From NCBI GenBank assembly GCA_018873245.2, contig JAEMBT020000002.1, forward strand, positions 5,844,001 through 5,908,000: 64,000 nucleotides of DNA, in the 5' to 3' direction. Both the position numbers and the translations under genes were made by a program. Positions 24,498 through 35,815 of this stretch are shown here, in pieces. This stretch comes from Archegozetes longisetosus (Eukaryota; Arthropoda; Arachnida; Sarcoptiformes; Trhypochthoniidae). The stretch's first letter is position 1. Each line of letters starts with the position of its first letter. Under the pieces are notes generated by a model, which was not told the origin of the DNA, ran no database searches, and worked only from the letters and a program-made list of their open reading frames with translations.

Positions 24498-25027
24498 TAA
24501 GGATTTTCGGAAAGTTCCAGCGGTTTTCGTAGATGTATTTTGCGTGTTCTATTTGAACAGTTGAAAAATTAATTACAAATCAATTCCATTTCTCAATTGA
24601 AAGAACAGATATTTTTCTTCAAATTTTTGTCAAAATATTTTTTTGTTATTTGTGTCCAAACGATGTCAGACCGAACTCCCGATAAGACTCACATACGTCA
24701 CTGTATGTTGTACGAATTCAATCGTAGATCAAATGCCACAGAGGCCGCCAATAATACCAATGCCACTTATAGCCAAGTCATTAGTGCCCGTACTTGCCAA
24801 GAATGGTTCAGTCGATTCCGTTCCGGTGACCAGAACCTAGATGACCGCCCGAGAGGTGACCGACCCTCAATTGTGAACAACGACGTTCTGACGGCTCTGG
24901 TCGTTCCGTTGGGGACATATCGTCGATAATGACGGAAATTATATAATTGATTAAAATTTGTTCACTTGTTTTTAAAATAAAATTAAATATTTGATAACAA
25001 TCCGCTGGAACTTTCCAAAAATCCTTA
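24498..25027 (+). mobile_element. mariner deletion derivative
   Basis: Ends TAAGGATTTTCGGAAAGTTC (left) and the near-identical inverse at the right lie between TA dinucleotides (24496-24497, 25028-25029). The 530-bp element keeps the mariner transposase N-terminus only. It is absent from duplication copies B and C. Confidence 0.8.
24663..24929 (+). pseudogene. mariner transposase N-terminal DNA-binding fragment
   Basis: 88 codons from ATG 24663. They contain the mariner paired helix-turn-helix start (HCMLYEFNRRSNATEAA, then RTCQEWFSRFRSGDQNLDD and the RPRGDRPS linker). They stop before the second HTH and the DDD catalytic domain. The frame is undamaged up to the deletion point, so a DNA-binding-only peptide could still be made. 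Confidence 0.65.
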
Positions 25028-25615
25028 TAGTAAATAGTTTGACAACTTTTAGTATATTATGAGTTCAAACATATTTGAATTTAATTTGAATTTAATTTGA
25101 GTTTAATTTGAATTGTACAGAGTTTTATCAACATAGGCCGAAACAACAGTTCAATTGTTATCGCAAACGACGACATTATTCAAAGCTTATAATAAGTACT
25201 TTAATTAATATGTTTTAACAAATGAAAAATTCGATGACAAACAAACAATTTTCAGTTTAAATTCTATATAATTATAAAGCAATCTATCAGACTTTAAAGA
25301 AATACAAACTCAATTAAAGAAATGAAAGCTTTTTAAACATAAACTTACCCGTTAGGGTCTTATATTAGGCATAACACAATTTGTAAGTTTGACTCATCGT
25401 TAAAGTTTTAGAAAAGTTAGAAATTAACTGTGAATGAGTAGAATCAATAATTTCAATAAAAACAAATTAATGCATTATTTCAATGTAAAGGAATGAGTCA
25501 AATCATTTCTCACCGTTAATCTGAAACGATAATTTAGTTATGGAAATCTGATAACTTTCGTAAATACTTAATCTGTTATGCACCAAGCTATAAATTTATG
25601 TATTAATAATACATT

Positions 25616-26698
25616 TTAAAATGAATACTGCATTAAAATATATTTTAGGCTCAAGCGCTTACTTTCCAGATATATATTGCTTTTAATTATTATACATAAC
25701 AATACGAGTACTTTCATCTGGAATGTTTTTCCCAGTTCTATATCATTCGATTGATTGGCAGCATTTTGTTTTTGTTTTATTAAATAACAATAATATATGA
25801 TCAAAGCAGTTAAAATAGCACTTATTATAATTGACCAAAGACCTGCAGTAAACGAATTTCCTACAAGTCCAATTATTGAGAGTACAGCCATGACTACATT
25901 TATAGTGTAATTCTCTTTCAGAACTCCATATATGCAAATGCTTGTGATTGGAATCCCTATAATTCCGACGATAACCAGTAATATGCCAACTGTTGTGAAG
26001 TAGAATAAAATTCATAAGAAATTTTTTATTTAAGTGAACTTTGCAGATAAAACAATTGGGTTTTACTTTTCTCCTCTTGAACCTGCAGAATATTCTTATA
26101 GAATGCATAGGCAAAAGTTCTGCTAATGGATTATGCAATGAAAGGGCTTGAAGGAGTTGTATTTCCCAAAAAAATTTATGCGACGACCAGAGTTCTCTTT
26201 TTCTAACCTAACTTAAATAGGTATACCACTAATACCACTGATTTAGACTGAATTAAGTTAGATTAAGGAAAGTTTAAGATAAATCTAGGAAGATAACATT
26301 GTGGTGGCAAACTATAACCACATTTGTCTGTTATACTCTTTCCCTACAATGACCATAAACCGAATTATAATCCGGACATAACTGATTTAAACATATTTAT
26401 ATCTAATCTATTTGGTGTTTTAATTCAACTTAATAGTAATTTTCTGAATAAATTCACTTCGATACGCCAAAAGAGCTAACTTTGAGTGAGACTCACCCGA
26501 TTTAGACACCTTTTGCTCTCCATAATTAGCGAAGCCATCCAAGTCACCAACTTTTGTTTTATCAACATCTTCATCCGAGCTAGAAGCTAAGTACACACCA
26601 CAAATAAATAGTACAAGACATGCGATTATCTGTATTATGTAAATTGTTGTTAATATAATTTTTATAATATTAAGCTGTTGACTTCTTGTGTCCGACAT
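25616..26698 (-). pseudogene. tetraspan-like membrane protein gene, copy A (pseudogene)
   Basis: Exon 1 26698..26497 is intact: 67 codons with one transmembrane helix (IIKIILTTIYIIQIIACLVL) ending KSG at a GTGAGT donor. Exon 2 starts at 26082 (TGCAG acceptor). Compared with copy C it has in-frame stops at the positions of copy C residues NQ and FGQ, and again at FLL. A further shift comes near the end (GGAAAAACATTCC). The remaining coding sequence still shows the second to fourth helices (IIGLVGNSFTAGLWSIIISA, LIIYYCYLIKQKQ). Clearly a dead copy of the genes at 39090-39971 and 49680-50699. Confidence 0.7.
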
Positions 26699-27449
26699 TT
26701 TGAATATCTCTTAAATAAGAATAATACGAATACGTATATAAGTGCAGAATTGGCGCCAACGATTCTAGACTTATATCGATCGTATTTTCGTTACACTTTT
26801 ATGGCCTTCAATTATCGATCGCTACGAATCCGAGCTTATGGCATCAAAAAAGTGTTGTAACGAAGAGCATAAACTTTTACTCTATAAATTTATACTGATT
26901 ACTATTGTTTTCACTATTTGTTTGTTAAAAAAATGTATTTGTCTCATCCCTAATCTTTTATTTCTAACTCAATTTGAGAACTTTATTGTATATCCAAGAG
27001 ATTAGACTTTTGGTTGTTTACAATTTAGTGATTCTAAACTGAACTAACTTCAGAAACGATCATCACACTCAATATCTAGCTTTAAGCGATTGGTTTCGAG
27101 CAATTTCAATGAATTATTCAAATAAATATAAAACATTAAAAGTTCAAAATGATATCAAATTTTATTTTGTATACGAGTCAATCTGAATATTACTCAACAA
27201 AGAGTTACAATTATAGCATTGCGTTTGACTTTTTAACTTAAAGTCTTAAAACCCAAAATAGCTAAAACTATTTATTTAGCTTTTATTTACTTTTCTATCC
27301 TTAGTCTCAGTAAATATAAATTTATGTGAACACACATTTTAATTAAGAAAATTTTCAACTTTTATATCAACAAAAGTCGTACTCTTTTCATAATATAAGC
27401 AATGAATAAGTAATTGAATCAATTTAACAAACGTATTTCTACAATAATT

Positions 27450-27868
27450 TGTGACGAACTTTGACTCTTACTAGTGACTCTTACTCTGACTCTTACTCTG
27501 ACTCTTACTCTTACTTTAACACTATCGTTGATTCTATCGTTGACGACATAGTTTCAAAATAACTGGCCTCTAGTAAGGCATTGTTTATGAGTCATTATAT
27601 ATATATATATAAGGCTGTTGTAAATTCATTCTTGGCATCATTATCAATAAAGACTTTGTAGGGAAAACTTGTCTTTTCTTTTTTTAATAGCTATACATAT
27701 CTGATAGAAGATTGTTGGATAAGCAATTTCTATCAGATATCCCTTTTGCCCCAAACTTCCACCAAAAGTAGATAATAAGTTGTGCCCTCATCCCACCGGC
27801 TAAATCAATTATTGGTTTACCGGTGATTAACGAATTAATTCGCGTCGTAAGCAATAAAATTCGTTACA
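27450..27868 (+). repeat. 5' LTR
   Basis: Starts TGTGACGAACTTTGACTC and ends AATAAAATTCGTTACA. U3 begins with four to five tandem GACTCTTACT units. A TATA-like (TA)n run ends ATATAAGG at about 27613. AATAAA at about 27647 is the likely polyadenylation signal. Same length as the 3' LTR. Confidence 0.95.
27596..27613 (+). promoter_or_regulatory. LTR core promoter (TATA)
   Basis: An alternating TA run closing in TATATAAGG, placed about 30 bp before a plausible start site and upstream of the AATAAA signal inside the LTR. The same site recurs in the 3' LTR at about 32641. Confidence 0.5.
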
Positions 27869-27870
27869 CT

Positions 27871-27888
27871 TGGCGCAGTCGGTAGGAT
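27871..27888 (+). promoter_or_regulatory. reverse-transcription primer binding site
   Basis: TGGCGCAGTCGGTAGGAT lies 2 bp after the 5' LTR. TGG pairs with tRNA CCA, and CGCAGTCG pairs with the 3' acceptor strand typical of arthropod tRNA-Ser (CGACTGCG). From memory, 17.6 and 297 of Drosophila use this primer type. Confidence 0.8.
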
Positions 27889-28004
27889 ATCATCCATCAG
27901 ACATCTTCACGACTTATTATCGTCTACGCCCACATCATCAATTTAAATTGACTTCCCGTATTGTTGACAAATTCAGTTCGTCTGAAATCTTCAATTATCA
28001 TCTC

Positions 28005-28631
28005 ATGTCCATAATTTCAACGACACCTCCCCGCGAAACCACAGATGACGAAACTGAATTGCCATTAACGCCTGGGAAATCAATTACCACCGAATTTCTA
28101 CAGAGTCTTCAAACTTCAACATCAGTTTCGGATTCACCTTCTGTTTCAAATTTGTACCATGTTTCATCCACATCACAAGCAGTAACAACGCTTACAAGAA
28201 ACCAGAAGAAGCGTCTACTGAGAAAAAAGAACATCAGACAACACTCGCTACGTCTCAGCATTAACGGTCTTCCGGATCCAGTCAAACAGAGACAACTCTT
28301 ACAACAATCAGCACGAGCTAAGCGTCGAGCCAAACAAAGTTTGGACGAAGGCTTACGACTTGCTCGTCAAGCAAGTAAAGAATCCGTAGAAATTTGTGAC
28401 AAACAATCTCGCACATCATTCGAAGAACGTTCAGAGACCACTCTCCGTCACATATCAAGAACACTTCTTGCAAAAGGGACTGAAAGAGCTAACACTTCTA
28501 TTCATCTCTTGGAAGCCGCAAAGAGAAGCTATTGGGGAACGTTCATTATTACCACTGCCATCATTATCCCCAAACCAAACCTACCAATATTTAAAAAACT
28601 AAAACCATATAGCTATTGTATAAATAAATAA
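28005..28631 (+). CDS. extra ORF between primer site and gag of the gypsy element
   Basis: ATG 28005 opens 208 codons. The frame is open upstream to the LTR edge but has no earlier ATG. The N-terminal ~65 residues are Ser/Thr/acidic. A strongly basic block follows (RNQKKRLLRKKNIRQHSL), then a long helical, Arg/Gln/Glu-rich stretch (RAKRRAKQSLDEGLRLARQA) that could be a coiled coil, and a hydrophobic patch near the end (GTFIITTAIIIPKP). It is not gag-, pol- or envelope-like as far as I can tell. It ends about 110 bp before gag, separated by an A-rich run. Whether it is translated is unknown; long open frames in a young element argue for selection, though one copy is weak evidence. Confidence 0.5.
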   Translation: MSIISTTPPRETTDDETELPLTPGKSITTEFLQSLQTSTSVSDSPSVSNLYHVSSTSQAVTTLTRNQKKRLLRKKNIRQHSLRLSINGLPDPVKQRQLLQQSARAKRRAKQSLDEGLRLARQASKESVEICDKQSRTSFEERSETTLRHISRTLLAKGTERANTSIHLLEAAKRSYWGTFIITTAIIIPKPNLPIFKKLKPYSYCINK

Positions 28632-28744
28632 ATAAAAAATAATAATAAAATAAAAAAATAATAAGATAAAAATAATAAAATAAAATAAAGTAAATAATAA
28701 AACAAACTTCTACAAATAAAATAAAACTAAAATAAAATAATAAA
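28632..28744 (+). repeat. A-rich low-complexity spacer before gag
   Basis: Runs of AAATAAAATAAT-type units, almost pure A/T, directly before the gag ATG. It could help internal or leaky initiation on gag by being unstructured; that is inference. Confidence 0.5.
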
Positions 28745-29564
28745 ATGACTACACCTAAAACAAGATCAAAGACAGCTCAAGTTCCAACTACTGCAACGGC
28801 ACCTGTTCCGACATCGGAAACTAAGTCAAAATTTTATAAATTTGATGGAGTTGACAAGTCAATTCGAGTACAGACATGGCTCAAGCTTTTCGAAGTTCAT
28901 ACCAACGGGCGATCCGAAGCTGACCGTATTTCACTCCTCATGTACAACCTGTCTGGCGTAGCACTTGAGTGGTATGGCGACGAGATTGCTGGAAATGATA
29001 TCACACAGTGGGAAACTGTTTGTGCTAAAATGATAACACGTTTCGGCACGTCGACAGCTACCCCTTTGCTTGACGCTCAGAGAAGATATCTTCGCAGAAG
29101 AGAAACCATCGAGACATTATCAGGAAAAGATCCGTCTCCTTCGCCAAACACAACTCAGTGAAAAAGAAATTATACAACAACTCACTGAGGGTCTCCCACA
29201 CAGTTGGAAGATGACACTCATAGCTGCACGTCCTACGGATAGCAATTCCTGGGTTGAAGTAGCTTTACAGCTGGAGTCACACCAAAAATCCGAATATCCG
29301 AGGTACAAGCAATTGAAACCAAATAAGGTTTATTCCGCCACCGAAGCAAGATGTTCTCGTCCTCCAACGCCATGTCGTTTCTGCTTGCAGCAAAACATAA
29401 CCAGTTGGCACTGGAACAACGAGTGCCCGAACCGGAAATATCAACAGCCCTATCAAACGAGATCTCAGTCTTTGAAACCCTCACCAAAAACGACACATAA
29501 CACTTCGGGCGCACAGACTTCGAATATGGTTCTGCCAGAGGAAGTAGTCCTTCATTTAAACTAA
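28745..29564 (+). CDS. gag: gypsy gag, one frameshift
   Basis: ATG 28745 starts an arthropod gypsy-type gag (FDGVDKSIRVQTWLKLFEVH, ISLLMYNLSGVALEWYGDEI). Near 29113-29120 (ACATTATCAGG) the gag similarity moves from this frame (ending at 29161) to the frame of 29070-29564 (KIRLLRQTQLSEKEIIQQLT, WVEVALQLESHQ). One surplus base is the simplest cause. A single CCHC-like knuckle follows (CRFCLQQNITSWHWNNECP at about 29370-29430). The last codons are TTA-AAC-TAA, overlapping the slippery site. Confidence 0.8.
29555..29561 (+). promoter_or_regulatory. canonical -1 ribosomal frameshift heptamer
   Basis: T TTA AAC in the gag frame, followed immediately by the gag stop TAA at 29562. A shift back by one base reads TTT AAA CTA and enters the long pol frame, which is open on both sides of this point. 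No strong downstream stem was seen by eye. Confidence 0.75.
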
Positions 29565-32509
29565 ATTCGCGACCAATCTTCAAATTCATTAATATTCACG
29601 TTACTGTACAAAATTCATCTCCGGTGCATGCTTTCATCGATACTGGTAGTACAATCAGTATCATATCATATAAGCTTGCACAAACTCTACACCTTTCAGT
29701 CATTCCTGGTTCTTCCATTCCTGTTCGCCAAATAAACAGCATTACACGAAGCATTGGTCGCATTCAAACAAATTTAACGATTAACAATGAAACCAAATCT
29801 GTCACGCTACATGCCATGGAACACTTCGCGTACCCACTCCTTATTGGCCTTGATATCGCTGAGTCTTTCGACTTACAAGTCGATATCAAGAATAAAAGAG
29901 TCTACCGTCGCAGCGCCCCCAAGAAATATCGATTCGTGGCATATCATTTAGACGTGGAGCAAAACAACTCTCTTAATGCGCTCCTTCAAAATCATACAGA
30001 AACCTTTAGTCAACACGAAACAGACATCGGTCGCATCCAAATCGCGAGACACCATATATCGACAGTCTCGCATCCACCCATCTCTCTCCGTCCTTATCGG
30101 CGTCCACAGTCAGATTATGACGAAATCCGACGCCAGATAATCGACCTTAAGGAGAAGGGTCATGTTAAGGATAGCGACAGTCCTTGGGCCTTTCCGGTCA
30201 CATTAGTACCGAAAAAGGATGGCACCAAGCGTCTTTGTGTAGACTATCGTCGTCTAAATGAAATCACCATCGATGATCGCATGCCAATGCCGAACATTCA
30301 AGAAGTGCTTGATCGACTTCAAGGTGCCAAGTATTTTACCACCCTTGACATCGCATGGGGGTATTGGCACATTGAAATGGCCGAGGAAAGCATTCCAAAG
30401 ACGGCATTTGTCACGAATGAGGGTCATTACGAATGGTGCGTTATGCCATTTGGTCTCAAAAATGCACCTGCGACTTTTCAACGCATTATCCAGAAGGTTC
30501 TCGGATCACTACTTTACCGCGGAGTGATTAATTATTTCGACGACATCATCATATATTCATCTATTTTTGATGAACATATCAACCTTCTAGATGAAGTGTT
30601 CAAGCGCCTTAAAGATAATAACATAAAACTCAAACTTTCAAAATGTTATTTCATCAAACCAGAGATTGAGTACTTGGGGCATCTAGTTAGCCACAACTCC
30701 ATAAAGCCATCTCCTTCCAAGACTGAAGCAGTTGCAAAATTTCCAGCTCCTACGAATCTTCGGGAAGTCAGACGTTTTCTTGGTCTTGCCGGATATTATC
30801 GCAGATTCATCAATAAATTCAGTCTCATATCAAAACCACTGACAGAGCTGACGAAAAAGAATATACCTTTCCATTGGGGACACCATCAACAACAAGCTTT
30901 CGAGACTCTACGAACTGCTCTCACAAGAACACCTGTACTGACCATTTTTGATCAGTCTAAGCCCTGCATCCTTTATACCGACGCGTCCCGTGTTGGTATC
31001 GCTGCTATTCTTGTACAAAAGGACGAACAGGGTCTGGAGCATGTTATATCTTACTTCTCTCGTAGTTTAAATGACTCGCAAGCTAATTATACTAGTTCTG
31101 AATTAGAGTGTCTCGCCGTCATTGAAGCTGTCGAACATTTCGAAGTCTATCTCGACAAACCATTCACTGTCATCACTGACCACAGCGCCCTTAAATGGCT
31201 TTTCTCCATCAAAAAGCCATCAGGCAGGCTTTACCGCTGGTCAGTTAAATTATCAAGCAAGACATATCAAATAGTTCATCGGGCAGGAAAATCACAACAA
31301 CATGTGAATGCATTATCTCGAGCACCAGTCTGTCTTCATTTAACCTGTGAACAGATAACATCAGCGCAGCAATCGGCCGACATGTCTTTTGTAAAGCACC
31401 CCGTCATTCGTCACAACGTTATAACCATCAAACATCGGGGACGTCACAAAGCTGTCATTCCGATAACCCTCCGCTCTACTCTGCTCACTACGTTTCATGA
31501 AAACCATGGCCACCCCGGTATCAACAAGACTATTAAACTTGTGACACCGCACTACTGGTGGCCCGGTGTAATTACAGACATTAAACGACATGTCCGATCC
31601 TGTAGTTCATGTCAACTCGCAAAGCACTCGCATCAGCCTACGGCTGGTAAATATGTGATTCCAGAACCCGTACTGGAGCCATTTGAGGTGGTAGGTCTAG
31701 ATTCAATTGTTCTCGGACCCGCAGCCAACAATACCAAACACAAGTATGTTCAGGTTTTAGTGGACCATCTCACCCGCTATGTCTGGGCATTTCCGACAGT
31801 GAAAAATACTACAACAACTATTATAACCGTACTTTTAAATCTCTTCCGCTCTGTCCGACCATTTCGCAGAATTATCACAGACAATGCAAAGAATTTTACA
31901 AGTCGTGAGTTCGAAAAATTCCTTAAAGACAATCGTATCCGCCATTCGCTTACGTCCAGCTATCATCCTGAATCAAATGGCATTACCGAACGCGCTAACG
32001 GTACCATAATGACTTCACTCCGTGCCTCCCTAATTGCCAATCCGAAAAGGAAGTGGTCGACTCTCCTCCGGGACGTCGTGCGTCACTATAACAACACCCC
32101 ACATGATATTACCGGGTTTTCGCCTTCATACCTTCTGTTCGGCGTCGACAACTCGCCGCGGTTCGCGTCCACAGCTATAAATGTAGAGGCTGCTCGCAAA
32201 CTCGCCATCGAACGCACTGAACTAGCTCAACGTCGTCGGAAGTTACGGCACGATGCAAAACATCCAGGAACCGAATTCAGTGTCGGCGACTTAGTCACAA
32301 GAAAATTCGCTGACAACCACCCCTCATTAATAAAGACGTCACCACGCAGTGAAGGGCCACTAATCATCGTTGAAAAACATTCACCCGTTACTTATGGCGT
32401 AGCAAAAGAGCCTAATGGGCCGATTTCACGAGCTCACATCTCCCAACTTCGCCGTTTTGTTTCCCGTGAACAAAACCCTTCAACGACGGGGGAATGTGAC
32501 GAACTTTGA
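29562..32509 (+). CDS. pol: gypsy pol polyprotein (protease, RT, RNase H, integrase)
   Basis: The frame is open from before 29522 and is probably entered by -1 frameshift at 29555-29561; the first ATG is 29624 (961 codons from there). In residues from that ATG: aspartic protease DTGS at 6-9; reverse transcriptase with LDIAWGYWHIEM near 240 and the catalytic YFDDIIIYSS near 303; RNase H with YTDAS near 450; integrase zinc finger H-H-C-C (HGHPG ... CSSCQLAKH, ~627-665); integrase DDE with D near 691, ITDNAKNF near 752 and E in GITERANG near 788. All catalytic residues are present and the frame has no stop, so pol looks functional. The stop lies in the first 15 bp of the 3' LTR. The element can copy itself through RNA inside cytoplasmic particles. 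Confidence 0.95.
32485..32494 (+). promoter_or_regulatory. polypurine tract
   Basis: GACGGGGGAA directly before the 3' LTR; it primes plus-strand DNA synthesis in LTR elements. Confidence 0.75.
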
Positions 32510-32913
32510 CTCTTACTAGTGACTCTTACTCTGACTCTTACTCTGACTCTTACTCTTACTTTAACACTATCGTTGATTCTATCGTTGACGACATAGTTTC
32601 AAAATAACTGGCCTCTAGTAAGGCATTGTTTATGAGTCATTATATATATATATATAAGGCTGTTGTAAATTCATTCTTGGCATCATTATCAATAAAGACT
32701 TTGTAGGGAAAACTTGTCTTTTCTTTTTTTAATAGCTATACATATCTGATAGAAGATTGTTGGATAAGCAATTTCTATCAGATATCCCTTTTGCCCCAAA
32801 CTTCCACCAAAAGTAGATAATAAGTTGTGCCCTCATCCCACCGGCTAAATCAATTATTGGTTTACCGGTGATTAACGAATTAATTCGCGTCGTAAGCAAT
32901 AAAATTCGTTACA
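32495..32913 (+). repeat. 3' LTR
   Basis: 419 bp with no difference from the 5' LTR that I can find by eye. It is followed by the AATT target duplication. Confidence 0.95.
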
Positions 32914-33480
32914 AATTAATTAGCGTCTCATTTAAAACGTTAATTGTGATTAAACAAATATAAGCGATATTAACAGAAAATCAATCAAATGATAATTAAA
33001 TCAAACTTATTAAGCGTTGAAATCTTTTATTTAAAGGAGTCGATGACTTATTCTGTATCTGAATTTTGATTGTGTTGAACAACACAATAGTTTTAACATT
33101 ATTTGCGACTGAAATCAAATTATAATTAATTTGTTGATCACTCTTAACATATGTTTAACTATCGTTTTGATTCATAGGGATATTGTAGTCGTTTATTAAA
33201 CTTAATGTTATAATTGAGGATCTTCAAAAAGTATGCCACAAATTTCAAAATAGTGCATAAAAGCGTACAAAAAAACAATGACGAGCGTAAAAGTAAGTAT
33301 AAATTATTGATTTTACTTTTAAGTAGTTTGAGCAAGTAATTAAGAGTAGAAACATAATAAAATAAATTGTGAACACTAATTAATGAGACTGAGTAAACTA
33401 TTGAATAACTAAGCCATTTGCAGATCAATTTTAACAAACTATGAGTCAAATTGTAACTTAGGTTCTATTAATTGTTTAGC
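32914..33480 (-). repeat. segmental duplication copy A (right part)
   Basis: Continues the sequence interrupted at 27449. It matches 40820-40954 plus 41498-41660 of copy B and, inverted, 35816-35930 and 63640-63860. Confidence 0.75.
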
Positions 33481-33684
33481 ATGTTTTTATTCTCTGAGAT
33501 TGTCTTTCAAATAAAATATGGATCAATTAAAATAAGATAGTAGAATAAAAATGTTTGGCACTTTTTGTAAAGCAAATAGACAAAAGGGTAAATTATTTAC
33601 TGTTAATCACTTTAAATCAATCAATATCCATAAAAGTGCTACATATCGGATTATCGAAAGAGTGAACAATAATTCATCTTAAAA

Positions 33685-34201
33685 ATGGCTAAAGGTCTAG
33701 GATGGAAAGCGATAAAAATGCCCAAAAACAAGATCAAAGATTTTGTTGAGTTCGTTGGCGGTCGCATTGGTGTTACGAAGACAAAAGTGGCACAAAGGTT
33801 CAAAATAAGCCAAAAATATATCACAAAACTAATCAAATTTTGCCGAATCAAGTGATGTTAGCGTAAAACTAGACTTAAAGTCGCAGAGAAGCAAGAGATT
33901 TTATAGGAAATCAAATTGAATAAAATGAGACGCACTAGCACTAAGCCTTCAACAAAAGTGCAAATTGTAATCAACGAAGATTTTCACTTCCCGATTAATT
34001 TCCGACATATTTCCTAATTCAAGACAAGAAATGCTCGACAAATGATAGTTTCTATATCTTTGATATCGAGAATGTCAAACCAAATGTACAAAAAGCTCAA
34101 GGATTGACCCTATCGATGTGCCAAACCTATATGAGAGACATCTTGACAGGAATCAGAGTTACTACCGATCAAGGCGTTCAATCATTTATTGATACATTTT
34201 G
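33685..34201 (+). pseudogene. degenerate Tc1/mariner-superfamily transposase
   Basis: From ATG 33685 the translation is a helix-turn-helix (GVTKTKVAQRFKISQKYITK) then a stop. Past it the reading continues in pieces (KTRLKVAEKQE; then KMRRTSTKPSTKVQIVINED, like the first catalytic aspartate region of Tc1/mariner transposases) to a final stop near 34201. Several stops and gaps show an old dead copy. No inverted ends found. The minus-strand frame here is a shadow. Confidence 0.55.
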
Positions 34202-34390
34202 ATTGTCTAATATCTAGTCTTTGATTAGCATTAGTTGAATTTGAAACATTTATCTTGAAAATTTAAATATTTAATTTTAAATATAATCTCATCAATTAGT
34301 GTTCACACGTTACCATATTAATTGTTACAATTAATAATTAGTGCAGATTTGAGATTTTTTAATGTAAAATTTTTACAATTTTCGGACGAA

Positions 34391-34579
34391 ATGGACTTAT
34401 ATTTTGAAAAACTCCTTTCGTTATCACATAAAGTTATCAAAGTATATTCGGAGTCAGATATTTTTCAATACATAATGTATTTTATTTGGTTAATCTCACT
34501 AGGATTTTTAGCCGTTATTTGTTTAAACTTTCTTTTGACAATACTAACAGTTTTATCAAGTTTTTCAAGTGATTTTTAA
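34391..34579 (+). CDS. possible small single-pass membrane protein
   Basis: 62 codons from ATG 34391. A polar, mildly acidic N-terminal half is followed by one strong hydrophobic segment (YFIWLISLGFLAVICLNFLL) and a Ser-rich end. It is too short and AT-rich to exclude chance; no family recognised, and no splice partner was identified. Confidence 0.3.
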   Translation: MDLYFEKLLSLSHKVIKVYSESDIFQYIMYFIWLISLGFLAVICLNFLLTILTVLSSFSSDF

Positions 34580-34765
34580 CCTCATTATTTTAAATATAAA
34601 TACATTTACTTGCAAATATTTCATGATATGCTGAATCTAAATGAAAAAAAAACTAAAGTTCACTTTTACTTAATCAAGATTTTCATTTGGTTAAGATTTT
34701 TTGAGTATTTTTTAGGTTATTTATATAGAAATGCTTCTTCTGGTTTTAAATCGTTAAATCATCAT

Positions 34766-35000
34766 CTCAGTGCTATAGTGCACTAGTCTGAAAATTTTAA
34801 CAAAATGAGTTAATGCCACTTTTGAAATAAGATATGAAACCTATACAAATTGCTAAAATCGAATCTCAAAACTTTCAAATAGATTTTTAAATATATCATA
34901 AAGAGTAATCTGTTATAGTGTCTTCGAATTACGATTCAAAACATTAAGCTCGAATTTCTCCAAAACATACTTTTCTGAGTTAGCGCATTATAACACTGAG
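34766..35000. mobile_element. short inverted-repeat element
   Basis: CTCAGTGCTATAGTGCACTA at 34766 is mirrored by TAGCGCATTATAACACTGAG ending at 35000, with several mismatches. The 235 bp are non-coding and no target duplication is evident. Possibly an old MITE. Confidence 0.45.
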
Positions 35001-35815
35001 GTAGCGAAATATATTTTTAATTATTTTTATATCGGTATAATAAATAGCTGCTTAGATTCATATCGCTTATCTTGTTATGATTGATTAAGGTGGTAACTTT
35101 AATTGAGTTACAAATTCTTCAAATTGAATTTCTTATAGATGTTATAATTGATGGTTGGTGCGAGAGCCTCGAAATTGATGGTGCTTCATAATAAAATGCT
35201 TGAAAATCGGTCGATTTTATCAAATCTTTTCGATTTAAAAGGTGCACCTGTATAAACAAATGTAGAAATAATAATACTGCACCAATATATCTCCACCTTA
35301 ATTTTATATTTCACTAAGTTTTCTAGGATATAAATTTTGGAAATTTGAAGAGTTGAGACTCAAAGATTTCTCGATCTAAAGTAAAAACTCTCGAAAATAT
35401 CCATTTCTAGCACTTCAATATCTAAAAATTCTATTTCCAGACCTATTAATTAAAGATTATCTTTTCTACTAATAAAAATTTAGTCTTTTGAGGATCTCGA
35501 GAAATGACTCTTAATTGTCAATCAAGAGTCTTGACTCTCGCAAACACTTATCTCTAATTGTAGTGTTTGTAATAAGAATATGAACAACTTTAAAATAAGA
35601 TTGAATACCTTAACGGACTTAATTCGAGTGTTAAGCATGTAAAATGTTTGGTATGCAGTATTTCTTATAAAGCATTGAAATAAAATCATCCGCTGATCAT
35701 GCATTGATATTCAATTTACTTTTGAACTTTTTCTAGATGATAGAAATTTATTAAAATATGATTTCATATTCTTTACTGAAGGTATTCTCATGGTTACATC
35801 AGCAAAATATCTTCT

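Larger units (their letters stand above)
23930..27449 (-). repeat. segmental duplication copy A (left part)
   Basis: This stretch is similar along its length to 38200-40820 (copy B, same orientation) and to 49300-52900 (copy C, inverted). It includes the tetraspan-like gene and its flanks. It continues at 32914-33480 after the gypsy insertion. Confidence 0.75.
27450..32913 (+). mobile_element. Ty3/gypsy LTR retrotransposon, complete, very young
   Basis: The element has two 419-bp LTRs that I find identical, AATT target duplication (27446-27449 and 32914-32917), a primer binding site, gag, pol and a polypurine tract. Domain order protease-RT-RNase H-integrase is Ty3/gypsy. There is no envelope frame after pol, which ends 15 bp inside the 3' LTR. 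A 17.6/297-like relative is suggested by the tRNA-Ser-type primer site. It lies about 750 bp upstream of the copy A tetraspan-like gene. The only visible damage is one frameshift in gag. Confidence 0.95.

Noticed and set aside
27871-27882. TGGCGCAGTCGG as a tRNA gene A box
   Set aside because: It fits the A-box consensus, but no B box or cloverleaf follows, and its position 2 bp after the LTR marks it as the primer binding site.
29120-31591. Minus-strand frames and the alternative plus-strand frame inside the gypsy element
   Set aside because: No domain content; the gag-pol reading explains the interval.
32510-32913. Search for an envelope gene after pol
   Set aside because: pol ends 15 bp inside the 3' LTR, leaving no room; the element is a retrotransposon without envelope.
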